Below are positions 1 through 11,863 of a stretch of DNA of 64,000 bases, piece after piece. Source of the DNA: Sipunculus nudus (taxonomy: Eukaryota > Annelida > Sipuncula > Golfingiida > Sipunculidae). Under the pieces are notes generated by a model. It was not told where the DNA came from. It made no database searches and saw only the letters and a program-made list of their open reading frames with translations. Location of the stretch: positions 53,821,676-53,885,675 of the forward strand of contig CM049316.1 in assembly GCA_026874595.1 (NCBI GenBank). The letters run 5' to 3'. Each line of letters opens with the position of its first letter. Position 1 is the stretch's first letter. Both the position numbers and the translations under genes were made by a program.

Positions 1-395
1 GTAATTCTGGTGATAACCTATTGGTAAATTGGTTTCATTTAAATTCATAGGATTTTTGTAAGTCACCGAGGTACCTCCAAAGTGCGGTGACCTCATTAAA
101 TATGTATGGATTTTGCTGGAGTTCGAACTTAGGCGAGATATTTTATTGATAAACATTTCTGATGAGTTTTATCAAAAACCTTCTTATGTTAATGCAGTGA
201 CACCACAAAAGTAGCTTAGAGACCCATGACCTTATTAAATATGCATGGACGTTGCCCATAATCTAACTTGGGCGAGATAATCTGTTGGTAAATACTAATG
301 GTAGGTTTTGCGAAAATTCATCAAAGGCCTGGTAGGTTACAAGTAAACACTAAAAGTTAATGGACAGACATTGGGTATACCATAATACTCATGTC
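1..395 (-). repeat. Tandem-core repeat fragment (same family as 37455-38104)
   Basis: Two imperfect units of roughly 165-170 bp follow each other. Each contains a phrase like 'gacctcattaaatatg', then 'ttaggcgagata' or 'ttgggcgagata', then 'ttggtaaatact' or similar. The segment ends near 373-395 with 'gggtataccataatactcat'. Read on the minus strand, this matches the start of the repeat at 37455 ('attatggtata' followed by 'tgtctgtcc'). It is therefore an inverted copy of the same family, cut by the left edge of the window. I see no coding function. Confidence 0.6.
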
Positions 396-719
396 ATGAG
401 ACTGGGGTATACAAAATGTGTGAATGTAATTAAGTTTTCAATAGTTATGGCCATATGAGCTAAAAATATATCCCACAATAACAGTGTTATTCATATCAAG
501 GCCCAGCCAACTTTAAGAAATATGAATTAAATGCTACAAAGTATTTATATCTTATTAAATCTTAAAACATGTAAATGAGCTCTTACATTAAATCCTAATA
601 TTTCATCACTTTTGAATATCAGGATTCAAATCCTGAAATTATTTTGTTAAAAATAAAATTATTCAAGTTTTACCAAAAAAATGAATTTAACAATATTCAT
701 CTTATTTATTAGTCCTGTG
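396..719. other. No gene seen; AT-rich spacer
   Basis: This is AT-rich sequence between two repeat copies. I looked on the minus strand for the next CHMP4 exon, which should be acidic and rich in Glu and Leu, and did not find it here or elsewhere left of 3735. Confidence 0.5.
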
Positions 720-1479
720 TATTAAAGGGGTGGGTGGTGGAGGAGTCCCTAAGGTTACTGCTGGTTGCTGAAAAAATGTGCAATTATAAGATTCATCTTG
801 TTTATTGTACAGGTCTGTCAACAGAATTGGGTGGAGGGAGGGGGGGGGGGGGGGGAAAGAGAGAGAGAGGGTCTCTGTGGTAGTTACTGCAGACAGCTTG
901 ACCAAGCTCACCTAGAGAGAGCTAGCTGGCAAGGAGTGAAGTAATTACAAAAAGAGTTGAGGGCTAGCTACATACCACTCCACTGTTCTTGGCTGGCCTG
1001 ATGTAAACAATACTAGACATGGTGCTTGAAACTTGCTTCAGCAATTCTCATGTTAAGTGAGTTAATACATTAGCTGAATTTTTACAAAGTGCATTATGTT
1101 CAGGCCCATAACTTATAACAAATAATTATACAATACTGGCCTAATTTCAGGCATGTACATAGCAAATGTACTGAGGAATATGTACATTTAATATGTTCAA
1201 AGTCAGATCAGTGGTTTTGATATTAGGCAGTCTTGAAGTGTAACAATTGGTTTTAAATAGAAAACTGAAATTTTTCCTTAATATCTCAAAGGAACGAAGA
1301 CCTAGTGAACCAGTTTTTAGTATGGTAGGCAAAATTAGGGACATCTTACTGTATGCAAAATATTAGATTTGTAGGTCAAACAGTTTTAAAACGTTTCCTG
1401 TTAACGAATGGATGGCTTGCCAGATGATGGCCAAAGGACCATGACTGAAGCTCAGATGACTTATAGTCAGCTGAGCTAA
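720..1479 (-). mobile_element. HINE/pearl-like repeat, partial copy (TTAGCTCAGCTGAC family)
   Basis: Read on the minus strand, the element begins at 1479 with TTAGCTCAGCTGACTATAAG, followed by a hairpin partner (TCATCTGAGCT) and then sequence shared with copies at 7579-10059 and 45613-48243. That shared part includes a phrase meaning 'all in the two others' near 1215 (gtggttttgatattaggcag). The distal 3' end with the CCCATGGG palindrome is not found here, so the copy is probably truncated or diverged near 720. It contains a G homopolymer at 840-855. It lies downstream of the visible CHMP4 exons, probably in a CHMP4 intron. Confidence 0.65.
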
Positions 1480-1660
1480 AAATGCATATAAAACAGACCT
1501 TAAATGAATCAACAGTGATCATAGACAAGAGACAAAGGGCTTCCCCACTGATGACAGGCTTCCTAAATTAGTATAGAGTCCCCCTCCTGCCCCCATCACA
1601 AATTTATAACCAAAAAGAATTTCTAACTGATTGCTGAGATTTGTAAATTATGTGTAATTA

Positions 1661-1707
1661 TTGTATCCGCCAAAACAGAGTTTTGCGGATACTATGTTTT
1701 CAGCTGG

Positions 1708-1747
<40 letters not shown>

Positions 1748-3388
1748 GTAGGTGTCCGGAGAACTCCTCCGTAACCGCTGGGCGGAATTTTCCGAAACCC
1801 GGGATTATGTTCGGGTCACATGTGAACTGCTGCGCCCCGATTTTGTTTTGACCTCTGACCTTTCCTCTGCGCTCTGCGTCCGTTTGTGCGTCTGTTTCCA
1901 CACATAAACCCACATATCTCGGGAACCGTTTGACCGATCAGGAAAATTTTTTTGCACAAATGTAGCCCTCGGAGAGCTTTATAACATACACCAAAAATGG
2001 TGGCGCCACCTGCAACCATGTTTGCACAGTGTCCATCTGTTCGTCTGCCTTGGGTTAAAATCACTCATATCTCTGCAGTGACTTGACTAATTCACCTGAA
2101 ATTCGGCATGCGCAAACATCCTGGATAGCTTTTCTGATTTTATGACAGGTGGCGCCACCTACATTCACGTTGACGCTGCAGACATCCAAGCTCATATCTC
2201 GGGAACCGTTTGACCGATCAGGAAAATTCTTTTGCACAAATGTAGCCCTTGGAGAGCTTTATAACATACACCAAAAATGGTGGCGCCACCTGCAACCATG
2301 TTTGCACAGTGTCCATCTGTTCGTCTGCCTTGGGTTAAAATCACTCATATCTCTGCAGTGACTTGACTAATTCACCTGAAATTTGGCATGCGTATACATC
2401 CTGGATAGCTTATCTGATTTTATGACAGGTGGCGCCACCTACATTCACGTTTACGCTGCAGACATCCAAGCTCATATCTCGGGAACCGTTTGACCGATCA
2501 GGAAAATTCTTTTGCACAAATGTAGCCCTTGGAGAGCTTTATAACATACACCAAAAATGGTGCCGCTACCTGCAACCATGTTTGTACAGTGTCCATCTGT
2601 TTGTCTGCCTTGGGTTAAAATCACTCATATCTCTGCAGTGACTTGACTAATTCACCTGAAATTTGGCATGCGTATACATCCTGGATAGCTTTTCTGATTT
2701 TATGACAGGTGGCGCCACCTACATTCATGTTTACGCTGCAGACATCCAAGCTCATATCTCAGGAACCGTTTGATTGATCAGGAAAATTTTTTTGCACAAA
2801 TGTAGCCCTTGGAGAGCTTTATAACATACACAAAAAATGGTGGCGCCACCTGCAACCATGTTTGCACAGTGTCCAGCTGTTCGTCTGCCTTGGGTTAAAA
2901 TCACTCATATCTCTGCAGTGGTTTGACTAATTCACCTGAAATTCTGCATGCTTATACATCCTGGATAGCTTTTCTGATTTTATGACAGGTGGCGCCACCT
3001 ACAATCAAGTTTACGCTGCAGACATCCAAGCTCATATCTAGGGAACTGTTTGACCAATTGGGCCAAAATTTTGCATGTGTATAGTTCTCACAAAGCTCTT
3101 TATCATACGCTTAACTGGTGGCGCCACCTGCAACCCTTTTTTGCACAGCGTCCATCTGTTTGTCTGCCAAGGGCAAAAATCACTCATATACAATATAGTG
3201 GTTTGACTTATCTGCCTTAAATTTTGCATATGTATACAACTTGGACGGCTTTCTGGATTTTTTGGTAGGTAGCGCAAGCTACATACACAATTTGGCTGCA
3301 GACATCCATGCTGATATGCAACACTTCACCCGTTCCACTCTGATTTAGGCGGATACAAGTAGTCGCTTGTCGACTACCCGTATTCTAG
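1661..3388 (+). mobile_element. HINE-like element with five 280-bp tandem units
   Basis: The element opens with a hairpin (GTATCCGCC at 1663 against GCGGATAC at 1685-1692), then a CCG/GCC triplet run (about 1708-1747). A core follows in which the phrase GGGAACCGTTTGACC recurs at 1921, 2201, 2481, 2761 and 3041, exactly 280 bp apart. Most units carry the palindrome GGTGGCGCCACC twice. The right end has GGCGGATACA, which is inverted relative to the opening. It continues with a hairpin (GTAGTCG, loop, CGACTAC) and ends with CTAG at 3385-3388. A subterminal inverted repeat, a minisatellite core and a hairpin before a CTRR-type end are the known layout of Helitron-associated repeats. The assignment to that class is inference. 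A second copy lies at 38582-39693. Confidence 0.75.
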
Positions 3389-3734
3389 TTCAATTTTCTA
3401 TTTACATTGCTAATTGTGTAGACCTCAAATTATAAAGGATACAACAGAGGGAACATCAAGGTACACAGAGACACAGAGTGTCAACAACTTTATACAAGGG
3501 TTGTATAAGGGGTGTATAACAGGGCTACCAGTCGACAAATATGTAAAAGAAGCAGCTAATTTTTCTTCCTGAAAATGCACATATAAAACATGGATCGTTT
3601 CAGCAGATACAGATTCACAATTACAAGTTCCATCTCATCAGAAATGTTTTTATTTCTAACAAAAAAATAAACTAGTTGAAGTAAATATATGTTTATCTTA
3701 TATATAACACCTGTGAAGTGAATATGACACTTAC

Positions 3735-3849
3735 CTCATCAACATCTTGCTGGAAGCCTACTGGATTTGATATAGCATCAGATATTTCATTGGCAATCTC
3801 CTGCTGTTCAGCAACATCATCCATCAAGTTGTGGACATCATCAACATCC
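3735..3849 (-). CDS. CHMP4: CHMP4 (ESCRT-III Snf7), coding exon 3
   Basis: The exon is 115 bp and runs from an acceptor (ttttcacag, just right of 3849) to a strong donor (gtaagt, just left of 3735). It encodes residues about 121-159: after a split Met codon, DVDDVHNLMDDVAEQQEIAN, then EISDAISNPVGFQQDVDE. This matches the region of CHMP4 proteins that links the core helices to the acidic C-terminal half. The exon ends on a codon boundary. Family members are about 220 aa, so roughly 60-65 residues, including the MIM1/Bro1-binding C-terminal helix, remain. I cannot find them between 1 and 3734, so they lie off the window. Confidence 0.93.
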
Positions 3850-4389
3850 CTGTGAAAATCAACGACACTTTTAATGATACTGGTCCAGCACTAGGCCTAA
3901 GACTGGGAAATTCTACTACAGAAGGATGAATATTATCAAATAATAAGTATAATATGATTTGTTAAGCCTGCAGGATTTAAGTAATTCTATTTATACAAAT
4001 ATACTTGCTGACACACATTCCTTAGTTGTAGCCTGTTATTAGGACTTCAGATGAGTTTTCATTCGTTTCTGGATCTAAATCTCTTCTAGCTGTAGCCGGA
4101 TGATAGGATTATTTTGGCAAACTACTATTCTGGTTTATAGGCAAAACAAAATATTAACTTATTCCTGGTGCATTTAGATCGATACATAATTTTATTTTAC
4201 ATCAATATTCATTGTAAACATGTCACTGGCATCATTTACATAGCACTGCTGGACTCTGCCACCTTAAGAATATTACTCTTGGGATTAAAATAATGTTCAA
4301 GTGATTTTTAACAATTTTCAGCTGTCATATTTGCCCTACTTACAGATTTTCATAAATCTGATATATATTGATGCCGAGCATAAACCTAC

Positions 4390-4567
4390 ATATTTTTATG
4401 AGCAGTTTTGAGGGCTTTAGCTGCATCGCCCATGACCCTGAGGACCTCTGTGTTGGTGCTGGCATTCTCCAGGGCTTCCCTTTGGTATTCAATTGTTGAC
4501 AGTGTTCCATCAATCTGCTGTAACTGTTTCTCGTATCTCTTCTTTCTCTTCAGAGCCATCAGAGCCA
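4390..4567 (-). CDS. CHMP4: CHMP4 (ESCRT-III Snf7), coding exon 2
   Basis: The exon is 178 bp with acceptor ttctgttag and donor gtaggt. It encodes residues about 62-121: MALMALKRKKRYEKQLQQID, then GTLSTIEYQREALENASTNT, then EVLRVMGDAAKALKTAHKN. The basic LKRKKRYEKQL stretch and the STIEYQREALE helix are hallmarks of the Snf7/CHMP4 helical hairpin that polymerises on membranes. It enters in phase 1 and leaves in phase 2, fitting exons 1 and 3 exactly. The plus-strand reading frame over the same bases is a shadow. Confidence 0.95.
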
Positions 4568-4969
4568 CTAACAGAAAAAAAAATATGACATTAAAAGATC
4601 TAATACCATTTCCACAATACACTGTCAAGTATATAACATGGAATGATTTCATATGCTACTATTTTGCCTATCAGATGATTGTATTGGAGACTTATGACCA
4701 ATTGGTCCCTAGTAAGTTGTTTACTTATTTATTATGTCGCATGTGATTACTATATGCAAATTATCTATAAAATGACATTAAAAACTTAAATGTCACATTT
4801 ATCCTTCACATGCTCCCTGATCTCTCCCATTAGAACTTGGGTGTGGGGCTGATAAGGCAAAACATGTGGCTGCAGTCATGTAAGTTAGTCATGTTTTGCA
4901 TAAGTAAGAATATCAATCAGTTGGTCACCAAAGTTAGTTTTGTCACCAATTTACATTTCATTTTGGTAA

Positions 4970-6969
4970 GGCGTAAAAAAAAAGGTCTTTGTTTCCGGTT
5001 ACCCGACCGACCCTTGATTTACTGTGCGACCCTAAAATTTTTAATTGGATTCTGATTGCAAAACCAGTAAAAGTCGAGGTTTGCATGTGGAATTTTTAGG
5101 TGAAGTACAACTTAATGTCGACAACTTTAATCTGTCATACAGATACAAACTACGATGTCCTGAAATCGTCACTGACAGTTCAAATATACCCGTGAAAACG
5201 GCGTGTGGAAGGTCATATTCATAAGCAGGTTCGTCAGCTTAGAACGTAGTTCTGCGCAACAACTTTTTTTTAAATTTATAGGAAGCAGATAAATATCAAA
5301 AGTGTTCCACTGGAGAAATAAGCAGCTTCTTTCAAGCTATGAACGTGGCCTCCCCCGCAAATGTCTGATCACAGGCGCTTGAATCGCTATTTGTGTTGAT
5401 ATTGGCTTGAATAGTGTTCAATTTAGCTTAACAGCAATCCCCTGCCGTTTAATGAACTTTAAACCATGATATATCGCTTGCCGGTACTTGTTTATTTAAC
5501 AAATACACAAGGCCGGCATCCAAGTCTGCGGACGGGTAGCCGATAACACAAGAAATCAATTGAAATTCCCAAATATTTCAAAGATTTTTGAGGGAAGAAA
5601 CTTAGTCGTTAAATGGCCAGTTCTTCTTTCTATAAAAGCATCAACAATTCCAATACACACAGTGTACCACTTGTTATGAGCTCTTATTTGTAACTAGTCT
5701 GCATCCATTAAGCAGCTGTTACCCCAAACAAGGAAATCCCCATGTATCTTGGTCAGCAGTAAGGATTCCCCCCTGGAACTCAACACCTGATTGGTTGATA
5801 ATGATGGAAATAGTAATCTAGGATTAATCTGTCTGTTTGTCGCTTAATGGATACAGACTTGTCCGCAGACTTGGATGCCGGCCTTGTGTATCTATTATAT
5901 AAACAAGTACCGGCAAACAATATAACATGGTTTACAGCTCATTAAACAGTAGGGGATTGTTGTTAAGGTAAATTGAACACTATTTAAGCCAATATCAACA
6001 CAAATAGCGATTCAAGCCCCTGTGGTCTGATAGCCGTGACCCGCCTGAGAACTGATTCGAGATCGTTCAAATTTGCCCTAAGCTCCGAAAATTTGCATCT
6101 TCCGTAAGCCCTCTTTAATGGCCCGCTTGTATGCACGGTCGCTAGTCGGCAATATTCGGAATTCAGTGCCGTCTTCAGCTATGCAAATGAGTTGAAATGA
6201 ACCAATGACATGACGTTTCGTCACTGCATGTTACTGTGGTTACCTATTCGGGTACATATGTACCCGTATTTGTTCTGTCAATGATCACCTGAAACTGCGC
6301 TCGGGCGCTGGCAGGAGTAAAAACAAAAGATTTAATGAACGTTGGCCGGTCATGTCACGAAAAGTTAAACGCAAATTTGGCGGTCACACGTGGTGATCAT
6401 TCATTTTTGGCGATATTTTTTTTATATAACGGCGGTAAATGATAAGAGCATATTCATAACTGCGATGTCCAATTTGACACCCGCAAATTGGCGATGTACA
6501 TTTCTGATTTTAAACAAGTATACCGATGTTATGATCACTTTATTTTCCCCCAACTTAATGCGTGCGTACTACATCATGGTTCAACAGTGTCATTTCGCAA
6601 TTTCTGAGGGCGAATGAATGGCCGGCCGCTCATGTTAGCCTAAGAAGGTAAACCTGTCTGATCGCCAACTTTAATTATTTGTCAGCGACCAGCTGATCAT
6701 TCCTTGAAAGTTACTTCGCTTCACTTCTTATAAGATATTGAACAAACACCTATTTCTCAAAGAGAAAATGGTTCTAATGGGTCAATATTTGATCATACTG
6801 TACACGGATCGGCACAGATATGCATTAACATAATTCTATTTACCATTTTATTCTGAAAATATGTCGCATAAACTGAATAAAAAAAAATTAAAAAAAAAAA
6901 AAATTCCCGACCTACCTACCCTATTTTTCTCTGGCGTGTAATCGGAAACAAAGACCTTTTTTTAAAGCC
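4970..6969. mobile_element. Harbinger-like non-autonomous DNA transposon, 2000 bp
   Basis: Terminal inverted repeats of about 40 bp are visible. The left begins GGCGTAAAAAAAAAGGTCTT and the right, reverse-complemented, begins GGCTTTAAAAAAAGGTCTTT; both continue TGTTTCCG(G/A)TTAC. The trinucleotide TAA flanks both ends (4967-4969 and 6970-6972). A 3-bp TAA/TTA target duplication with a GG-starting terminus is characteristic of PIF/Harbinger. There is no transposase frame. A second inverted pair sits inside (see 5363-6035). The element lies in the first intron of CHMP4. Confidence 0.75.
5363..6035. repeat. Internal inverted repeat with about 170-bp arms
   Basis: The left arm (about 5363-5534) and the right arm (about 5862-6035) are reverse complements with scattered mismatches. 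Shared blocks include 'cttgaatcgctatttgtgtt', 'gccggtacttgttta' and 'aaggccggcatccaagtctg'. A spacer of about 327 bp separates them. The structure lies wholly inside the Harbinger-like element at 4970-6969. It may be an older element nested in it or a self-inverted subterminal region. Confidence 0.75.
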
Positions 6970-7145
6970 TAAATCATGGTAAATAAAATAAATTACATTT
7001 CACATATTGATGGGATTGTTATTCATTTGTTAATAATAAAGCAGGTTTTCAAATGACGTTGAATTTGCTTATTATCACTGTAAATGAACAATAGAAGCAA
7101 ATTTCCAACAACAATTTGTTTCACATAATATTAAAACTTTGCTCA

Positions 7146-7310
7146 AGTCGGCCTCAAACCTACTATGCCAGCCGCCAGTGCCCAGTGGCAGGCAATTTCA
7201 GCCACAAGCTCAAGTGAGCCACAAACTGGCACTGACCCTGTCTGGCCAACCATATGAAATGAAGAGCACTATTTCAGTCTTGGTGCCCATTATCACTAAT
7301 AAAAGCCTGT
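7146..7310 (+). repeat. Repeat copy, inverted relative to 10530-10735
   Basis: A block containing 'gccagccgccagtgcccag', 'aatttcagccacaagctcaa' and 'gtgagccacaaactggcact' matches the minus strand of 10530-10735 over about 160 bp with many substitutions. The pair flanks the HINE-like element at 7579-10059. The two copies could be ends of a larger composite unit or independent copies of one repeat. Confidence 0.6.
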
Positions 7311-7578
7311 AGAATGGAGTATTTTTTGGCTCCCTTTGCCTCCATCTGCATTTAAAAGAATTGAGGGGGACCTTTCATTATAATTTAAAAAAAAACTTTC
7401 ATCAAACTTGGAATTTTTAGTGCTGCTAGTATTATAATATTGTTCCTGCCATTCCTATAAAAGACTATTTTTTCCCCCAACAGAAACTTGTGTTGCATTT
7501 TACTACCATGCTTATAACTGACACATATATATTTATAACCCTACCTCACAAAAACTGGCAAACTCCCTCAAACAGAAA

Positions 7579-10059
7579 CAAGGGACCCATGGGTCACGGC
7601 GCTCAGTTGTTATATATGATAAAAAATTTGATTTGGGAAAGAGGCATATGCTGGTTTTGTGTGGTAATAAATATAAGCTTTATTATGAGTTGTTGGTGTT
7701 TAGCTTATGTATGATTTTGATAGTATCTTTGGAGACAGGGAAGAGGATTGATTTCATTTATTTTATTAACAAATGGAGTGCTATTGTCACACAGATTTTG
7801 ACTTGGCCATATAACTTATAAGCACCACATATAATAAAAGAGTTTAACTATTTATTAAAATTTAATAACAAATATTGTGCCAATATAATTTTTATTAAAA
7901 ATAATAAGAGAATCATATGATTTTTGAAATAAAACATAACTGAAATAATTATTAAAATAATATTATAGAATATATGCATTCATGAATACATTTTGAAAGT
8001 ATTTGCACTGGTATTCAAATACTTTCATTTTTACCTGAATTCCCATTCTTATGCAAGAAATTTTATAATGGAGTACATATTCATATTCATATTCATATAC
8101 ATTTGCAAAGTATTTGCACCATGTCTGGTATTTATTCAGTTTTAGCCAAACAATGATGTTGAGAATCCAGAATATAAACAAAGGACCCATGGGTCATGAC
8201 AAAAGTTTGAAATTTTAGCAAATGCAAAATATGAAAAATATTTTATTGTAATGTTTTATATTTATATAAGCATATGAGAAGCTAAGAGGAAAGGGCCCTC
8301 CTACTTGGTTATAGTAAAGTTCTCAATATATGACTGCAAACTAATACTCTGACAAGACTGTCATGAAAAAAAACAGTAAAAGTTTTGAGATACTGTGATG
8401 CATATGAAAAATTTACAGATAGACAGGCAAGTGGACAGAATGGACTAAAACCGTCATTTCACTTTCAAGGGAATAATGCATTTAAGTTAATATAGAAGCC
8501 TATTTTTTTAAGCATATCCACTTTTTTCAATAATAGTTTTTTTTATCTGATTCATTTTTTTTATTTACAAGTGTTATAAATTTGTAATATAAAAGTGAAA
8601 ATATAAGTTAAAATATTATAATTCTAAGTTGCAATCATTACATATCCAGATTGTAGCTCACATTGGGTCATATTATGCATACACATATATTTTATTATTT
8701 TTAAATCAAATGTTTAAACTGAATGTAAAAGAAAATAATGCCACAAAATGGCATCTACAAAATTATTCCTTGAATCCCTTTTAAAAAGTTTTGCACATTG
8801 GAGTTTTCAGGACATGCTTAATTTTATTCACCGAAATAAAATGAAAAATTCAGTAAATTTGATAAAATAAAAACATCTTTTCAAATAAAGTATACACACT
8901 GTTGGTTGAATGAGGGACAAACATCATTATGCTAATTACAATCTCAACTATAATTAATAACTGGAATTAATAGTCAATTTTAAACCTGGTGAAGTTTTAC
9001 TCTTCTGAAGTAAAGCATTACTTATCTGATGAACATCCACACTTTCATAGCAATACATCACTTTGTGGACACAATTAAATGTGCACTTTAATCATTGTAA
9101 CCCTGGTGGTACAATACAAAATCTAAAATGTAGCATGTCCAAGAATAAAATAAAACACAGAAAGTTATAACATTCATCTAGTTTATGCACCAGCTGGGGG
9201 GGGGGGGGGGGGGGGGGGTTGAGTGCAGGGCAGAGGAGAAGCCTGCTAGTAGTGGCCAAGCTGGGTCAAGGCATGCTGCCTGGGGTGGGTTACATAATGC
9301 AAGTGAAGGCTGTACTACTAGGTGGGCCAGATGTAAACAACACTTGACATGGTTTATGAAAACTTGAATAAAAGCTACTCTTTTCAAAATATTTCTTTGA
9401 AATTTCAGATTTTAAAAGATTAAATCCTTATGTATATATGCTGTGAAAATTAAATCATCAGTGCTTACAGGGAAAAAACGTGCCACTGCCAAAATTGGAC
9501 AAAATTTAAGGTATTGATTTTTTATTTATGCTAGTAACTTGAAAAATTTGCAAAATTCAGATCTAATTTTGGGCAAACAGTTGAATCTTGATTAAATAAA
9601 GTTATATTCCTGAAAAAAAGTCTTCAGCTTCAGCAATTCTCATGTTAAGTGAGCAAATATATTTCCTGATTTTTAAACAATTGCATTATATTTGGGCCTA
9701 TAATTTCAAAATAATACCCAATACTGACCTAATTTTTGGTATGTGCACAGAAAATGTATGGAAGAATATGAATACTAAATATGATCAAAAACAGATCAGT
9801 GGTTTTGATATTAGGCAGACTTGAAGTGTAATAATTGCTTTTTTATGGAAAACGGAGGTTTTTCCTTAATATCTCGAAGGAACAAAGTTCTTATAACCCA
9901 ATTTTCGGTATGGTAGGAGATTTTGGGGACATCTAATGGTATGCAGAATTTTGGATTCGTAGGTCCAACGGTTTTAAAACATGCCCTGTTAACGGACGGA
10001 CGGACGACGGACAAAGGACCACGACTATAGCTCAGATGACTTACAGTCAGCTGAGCTAA
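7579..10059 (-). mobile_element. HINE/pearl-like element, long copy
   Basis: On the minus strand the element starts at 10059 (TTAGCTCAGCTGACTGTAAG with its hairpin partner) and ends at 7579 with the palindrome GACCCATGGGTC and the terminal CCCTTG. Just inside that end, CAACTGAGCGCC is inverted relative to the start, which is a subterminal inverted repeat. Its 3' 600 bp match 47630-48243, and its 5' part matches 45660-46080. A second internal end-like motif (GGACCCATGGGTC near 8182) suggests an older nested or rearranged end. It also carries a G homopolymer near 9197-9218. No Rep/helicase frame is present, so it is non-autonomous. Confidence 0.7.
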
Positions 10060-10529
10060 AAATGGGCTATACACAACGCTCTTTTGACAAATTAAAATCA
10101 TAATGAAATAAAATCATGGGAGCACATAATCATGTGCACATAAGCCAAGTGGTGTAAAAAGCAGGGAGGAATCATGACGGTATGAGCATGTTGTATCACA
10201 TGAAGAAAGGATAAATTTTACATTATTACAAGGTTAAAGGTACATTGGGAGGATATAGGATACCTTTAACGAACAAAGGACTAAGTTGGATTTATTATTA
10301 CAATGTTTCACATGTATCTGATGTGTCTCAACATGTCCAGAACAGCAGCCTAAATTCTAGACTCGTACCAAATCAGGTATGTTGATGTGATCTGCTGCCG
10401 TAAAAATCATCACAGCATCTGAATAAACACCACTGTATTTCATTTAAAACTAAAAGAAACTGTATGCATTTAAAAAACAATCAGTGCATTTCCCTCTGTA
10501 AAATATAGAGAAAGATTTAAACAGTAAAC

Positions 10530-10735
10530 TACTGCACTTAGTAATGAGGGGTCCTGAAGCTGAAATGGTACTCTTTGGTTAACACTGCAGCCGATATGGT
10601 TGACCAGGCAGCGTCAGTACCGGTCTGTGGCTCATTTGAGCTGGCGGCTGAAATTATCTGCCTCTGGGTGCTGGCAGTGGACATGGTCAGTTTCAAGCCA
10701 GCAGCCGATATCAACAGCGGCCTATATGTCCCTAT
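10530..10735 (-). repeat. Repeat copy, inverted relative to 7146-7310
   Basis: On the minus strand this reads 'ccactgccagcacccagagg', then 'aatttcagccgccagctcaa', then 'atgagccacagaccggtact', matching the block at 7146. It sits in the first intron of CHMP4, between the HINE-like element and exon 1. I see no coding function. Confidence 0.6.
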
Positions 10736-11017
10736 TCCGACATAATAAGTACTCCTTGCTGCCCCACTTTCTTTAACATGTCATCTGTGGCTCCGATAGT
10801 CGGAAACCTTTATTTTTCATTACTTCATATGTCACACCTTTTTTATAATTGAACACAAAATTCATGTCATGGGGAAATCCTTAACTTTAGAAAAGGTAAA
10901 TATTCGATTTCGAATTTCTGCACCTAATTTAGGACACACCCAATTATCCTGGTTTACATGTAGTCGGATTACAGGTATATCACTGTTCGGCAGTATATCG
11001 CTCATGTTTTGACATAC

Positions 11018-11201
11018 TTCTCTTATTTTTCGTTCCATTTTTTCTGGCTACCGCTATCTCTTGTTCTATCTTCTTTTCAAGGAAGTCCGACTTCTTCTGT
11101 AACATCTCCTCCGTATTTCTGAGACTCTGGATCGCCTCCTGGGGCGAGGGTGCTTTCTCACCCTTTTTACCCCCACCAAACATTCTGGATAACAAACTCA
11201 T
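11018..11201 (-). CDS. CHMP4: CHMP4 (charged multivesicular body protein 4), first coding exon
   Basis: This is the first coding exon of the central ESCRT-III filament subunit. Snf7/CHMP4 polymerises on the cytosolic face of membranes and, with CHMP2/CHMP3 and VPS4, drives budding and scission away from the cytosol (multivesicular bodies, cytokinetic abscission, membrane repair). The ATG is at 11201-11199. The exon encodes 61 codons plus one base: MSLLSRMFGGGKKGEKAPSP, then QEAIQSLRNTEEMLQKKSDF, then LEKKIEQEIAVARKNGTKNK and R. This is the membrane-inserting N-terminus plus basic helix 1. It ends at the donor GTATGT. The three exons give 184+178+115 bp = 159 complete codons, with no break. 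The 6.4-kb first intron is full of transposable elements. Vertebrate paralogues 4A, 4B and 4C cannot be told apart here, and a single invertebrate CHMP4 is expected. Confidence 0.95.
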
Positions 11202-11400
11202 GTTGACACCTGGAGAAGAAAGTGCTGGATTTAAATACGGAGGTTTGACAGTATGACAGCTTACGTTGTTGACTCACAACCAGACAGGTACTGAGTTTGT
11301 TTTCCTAAAATCGCTTTCACTCAACACCGCATGCGCATGATTCACCATAACGGAAGTTATACCATACAGCACCCAAAGGGAAACACCTGCCGCATTCACT
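11202..11400 (-). promoter_or_regulatory. Putative CHMP4 promoter and 5' UTR
   Basis: Upstream of the CHMP4 start codon, on the minus strand, are a double NRF1-like site (GCATGCGCATG, 11329-11339), an ETS-type core (CGGAAG at 11351-11356, within the near-palindrome ATAACGGAAGTTAT) and an AP-1-like TGACTCA near 11272. NRF1 and ETS sites are typical of broadly expressed promoters, which fits an ESCRT gene. No TATA box is apparent near the start. The exact transcription start is not visible, and an intron in the 5' UTR is possible. Confidence 0.6.
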
Positions 11401-11401
11401 G

Positions 11402-11841
11402 GTATTAGAGCCTGCTACTAAAACGTATGCACGCAGGCGTCCACATGCACATGCAAATTGTTACCAATGTTTACACCCTAGAAAATGTTTGCGACCGTGC
11501 ACACTTAAAATTTGTATATCGGCAAAGTGTGACGAAAATTTGTTTTTACACATATTGAAGAGATATACCTATATTCATTCAAGCAAGTACAAACAACTGT
11601 GAACATAAGAAATCCCCTTATTTTTAATATTACCGGAGACATGTGATTTAAAGTGATTGATATTTACAAAATGATTCTCTTAAAATAATAACTACTGTTT
11701 TATTTAATTTATTAACAGAGAAATATCCATATCTTTGTTGTCATTTTTTACACTACTGTAATTACTACTGTATATATTTAATTTTGAACAAAACCAATAA
11801 TTTTATTCATTTTATACTGAAAAAATAATTTATACTACACA
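11402..11841. other. Intergenic AT-rich spacer, no gene seen
   Basis: The sequence is AT-rich, with short ORFs only and no splice-site pairs that join into a protein-like reading frame. Confidence 0.5.
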
Positions 11842-11863
11842 GCTAGGGGCGTAGCCAAGGGAA

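Noticed and set aside
2149-2641. Two nearly identical 70-aa frames
   Set aside because: They are translations of consecutive 280-bp tandem units, not genes.
1921-3041. CRISPR-like regular spacing
   Set aside because: The whole 280-bp unit repeats, with no unique spacers, in a eukaryotic intron.
1-3734. Remaining C-terminal CHMP4 exons
   Set aside because: I looked for an acidic Glu/Leu-rich minus-strand exon with splice sites and found none, so they are presumed off the window.
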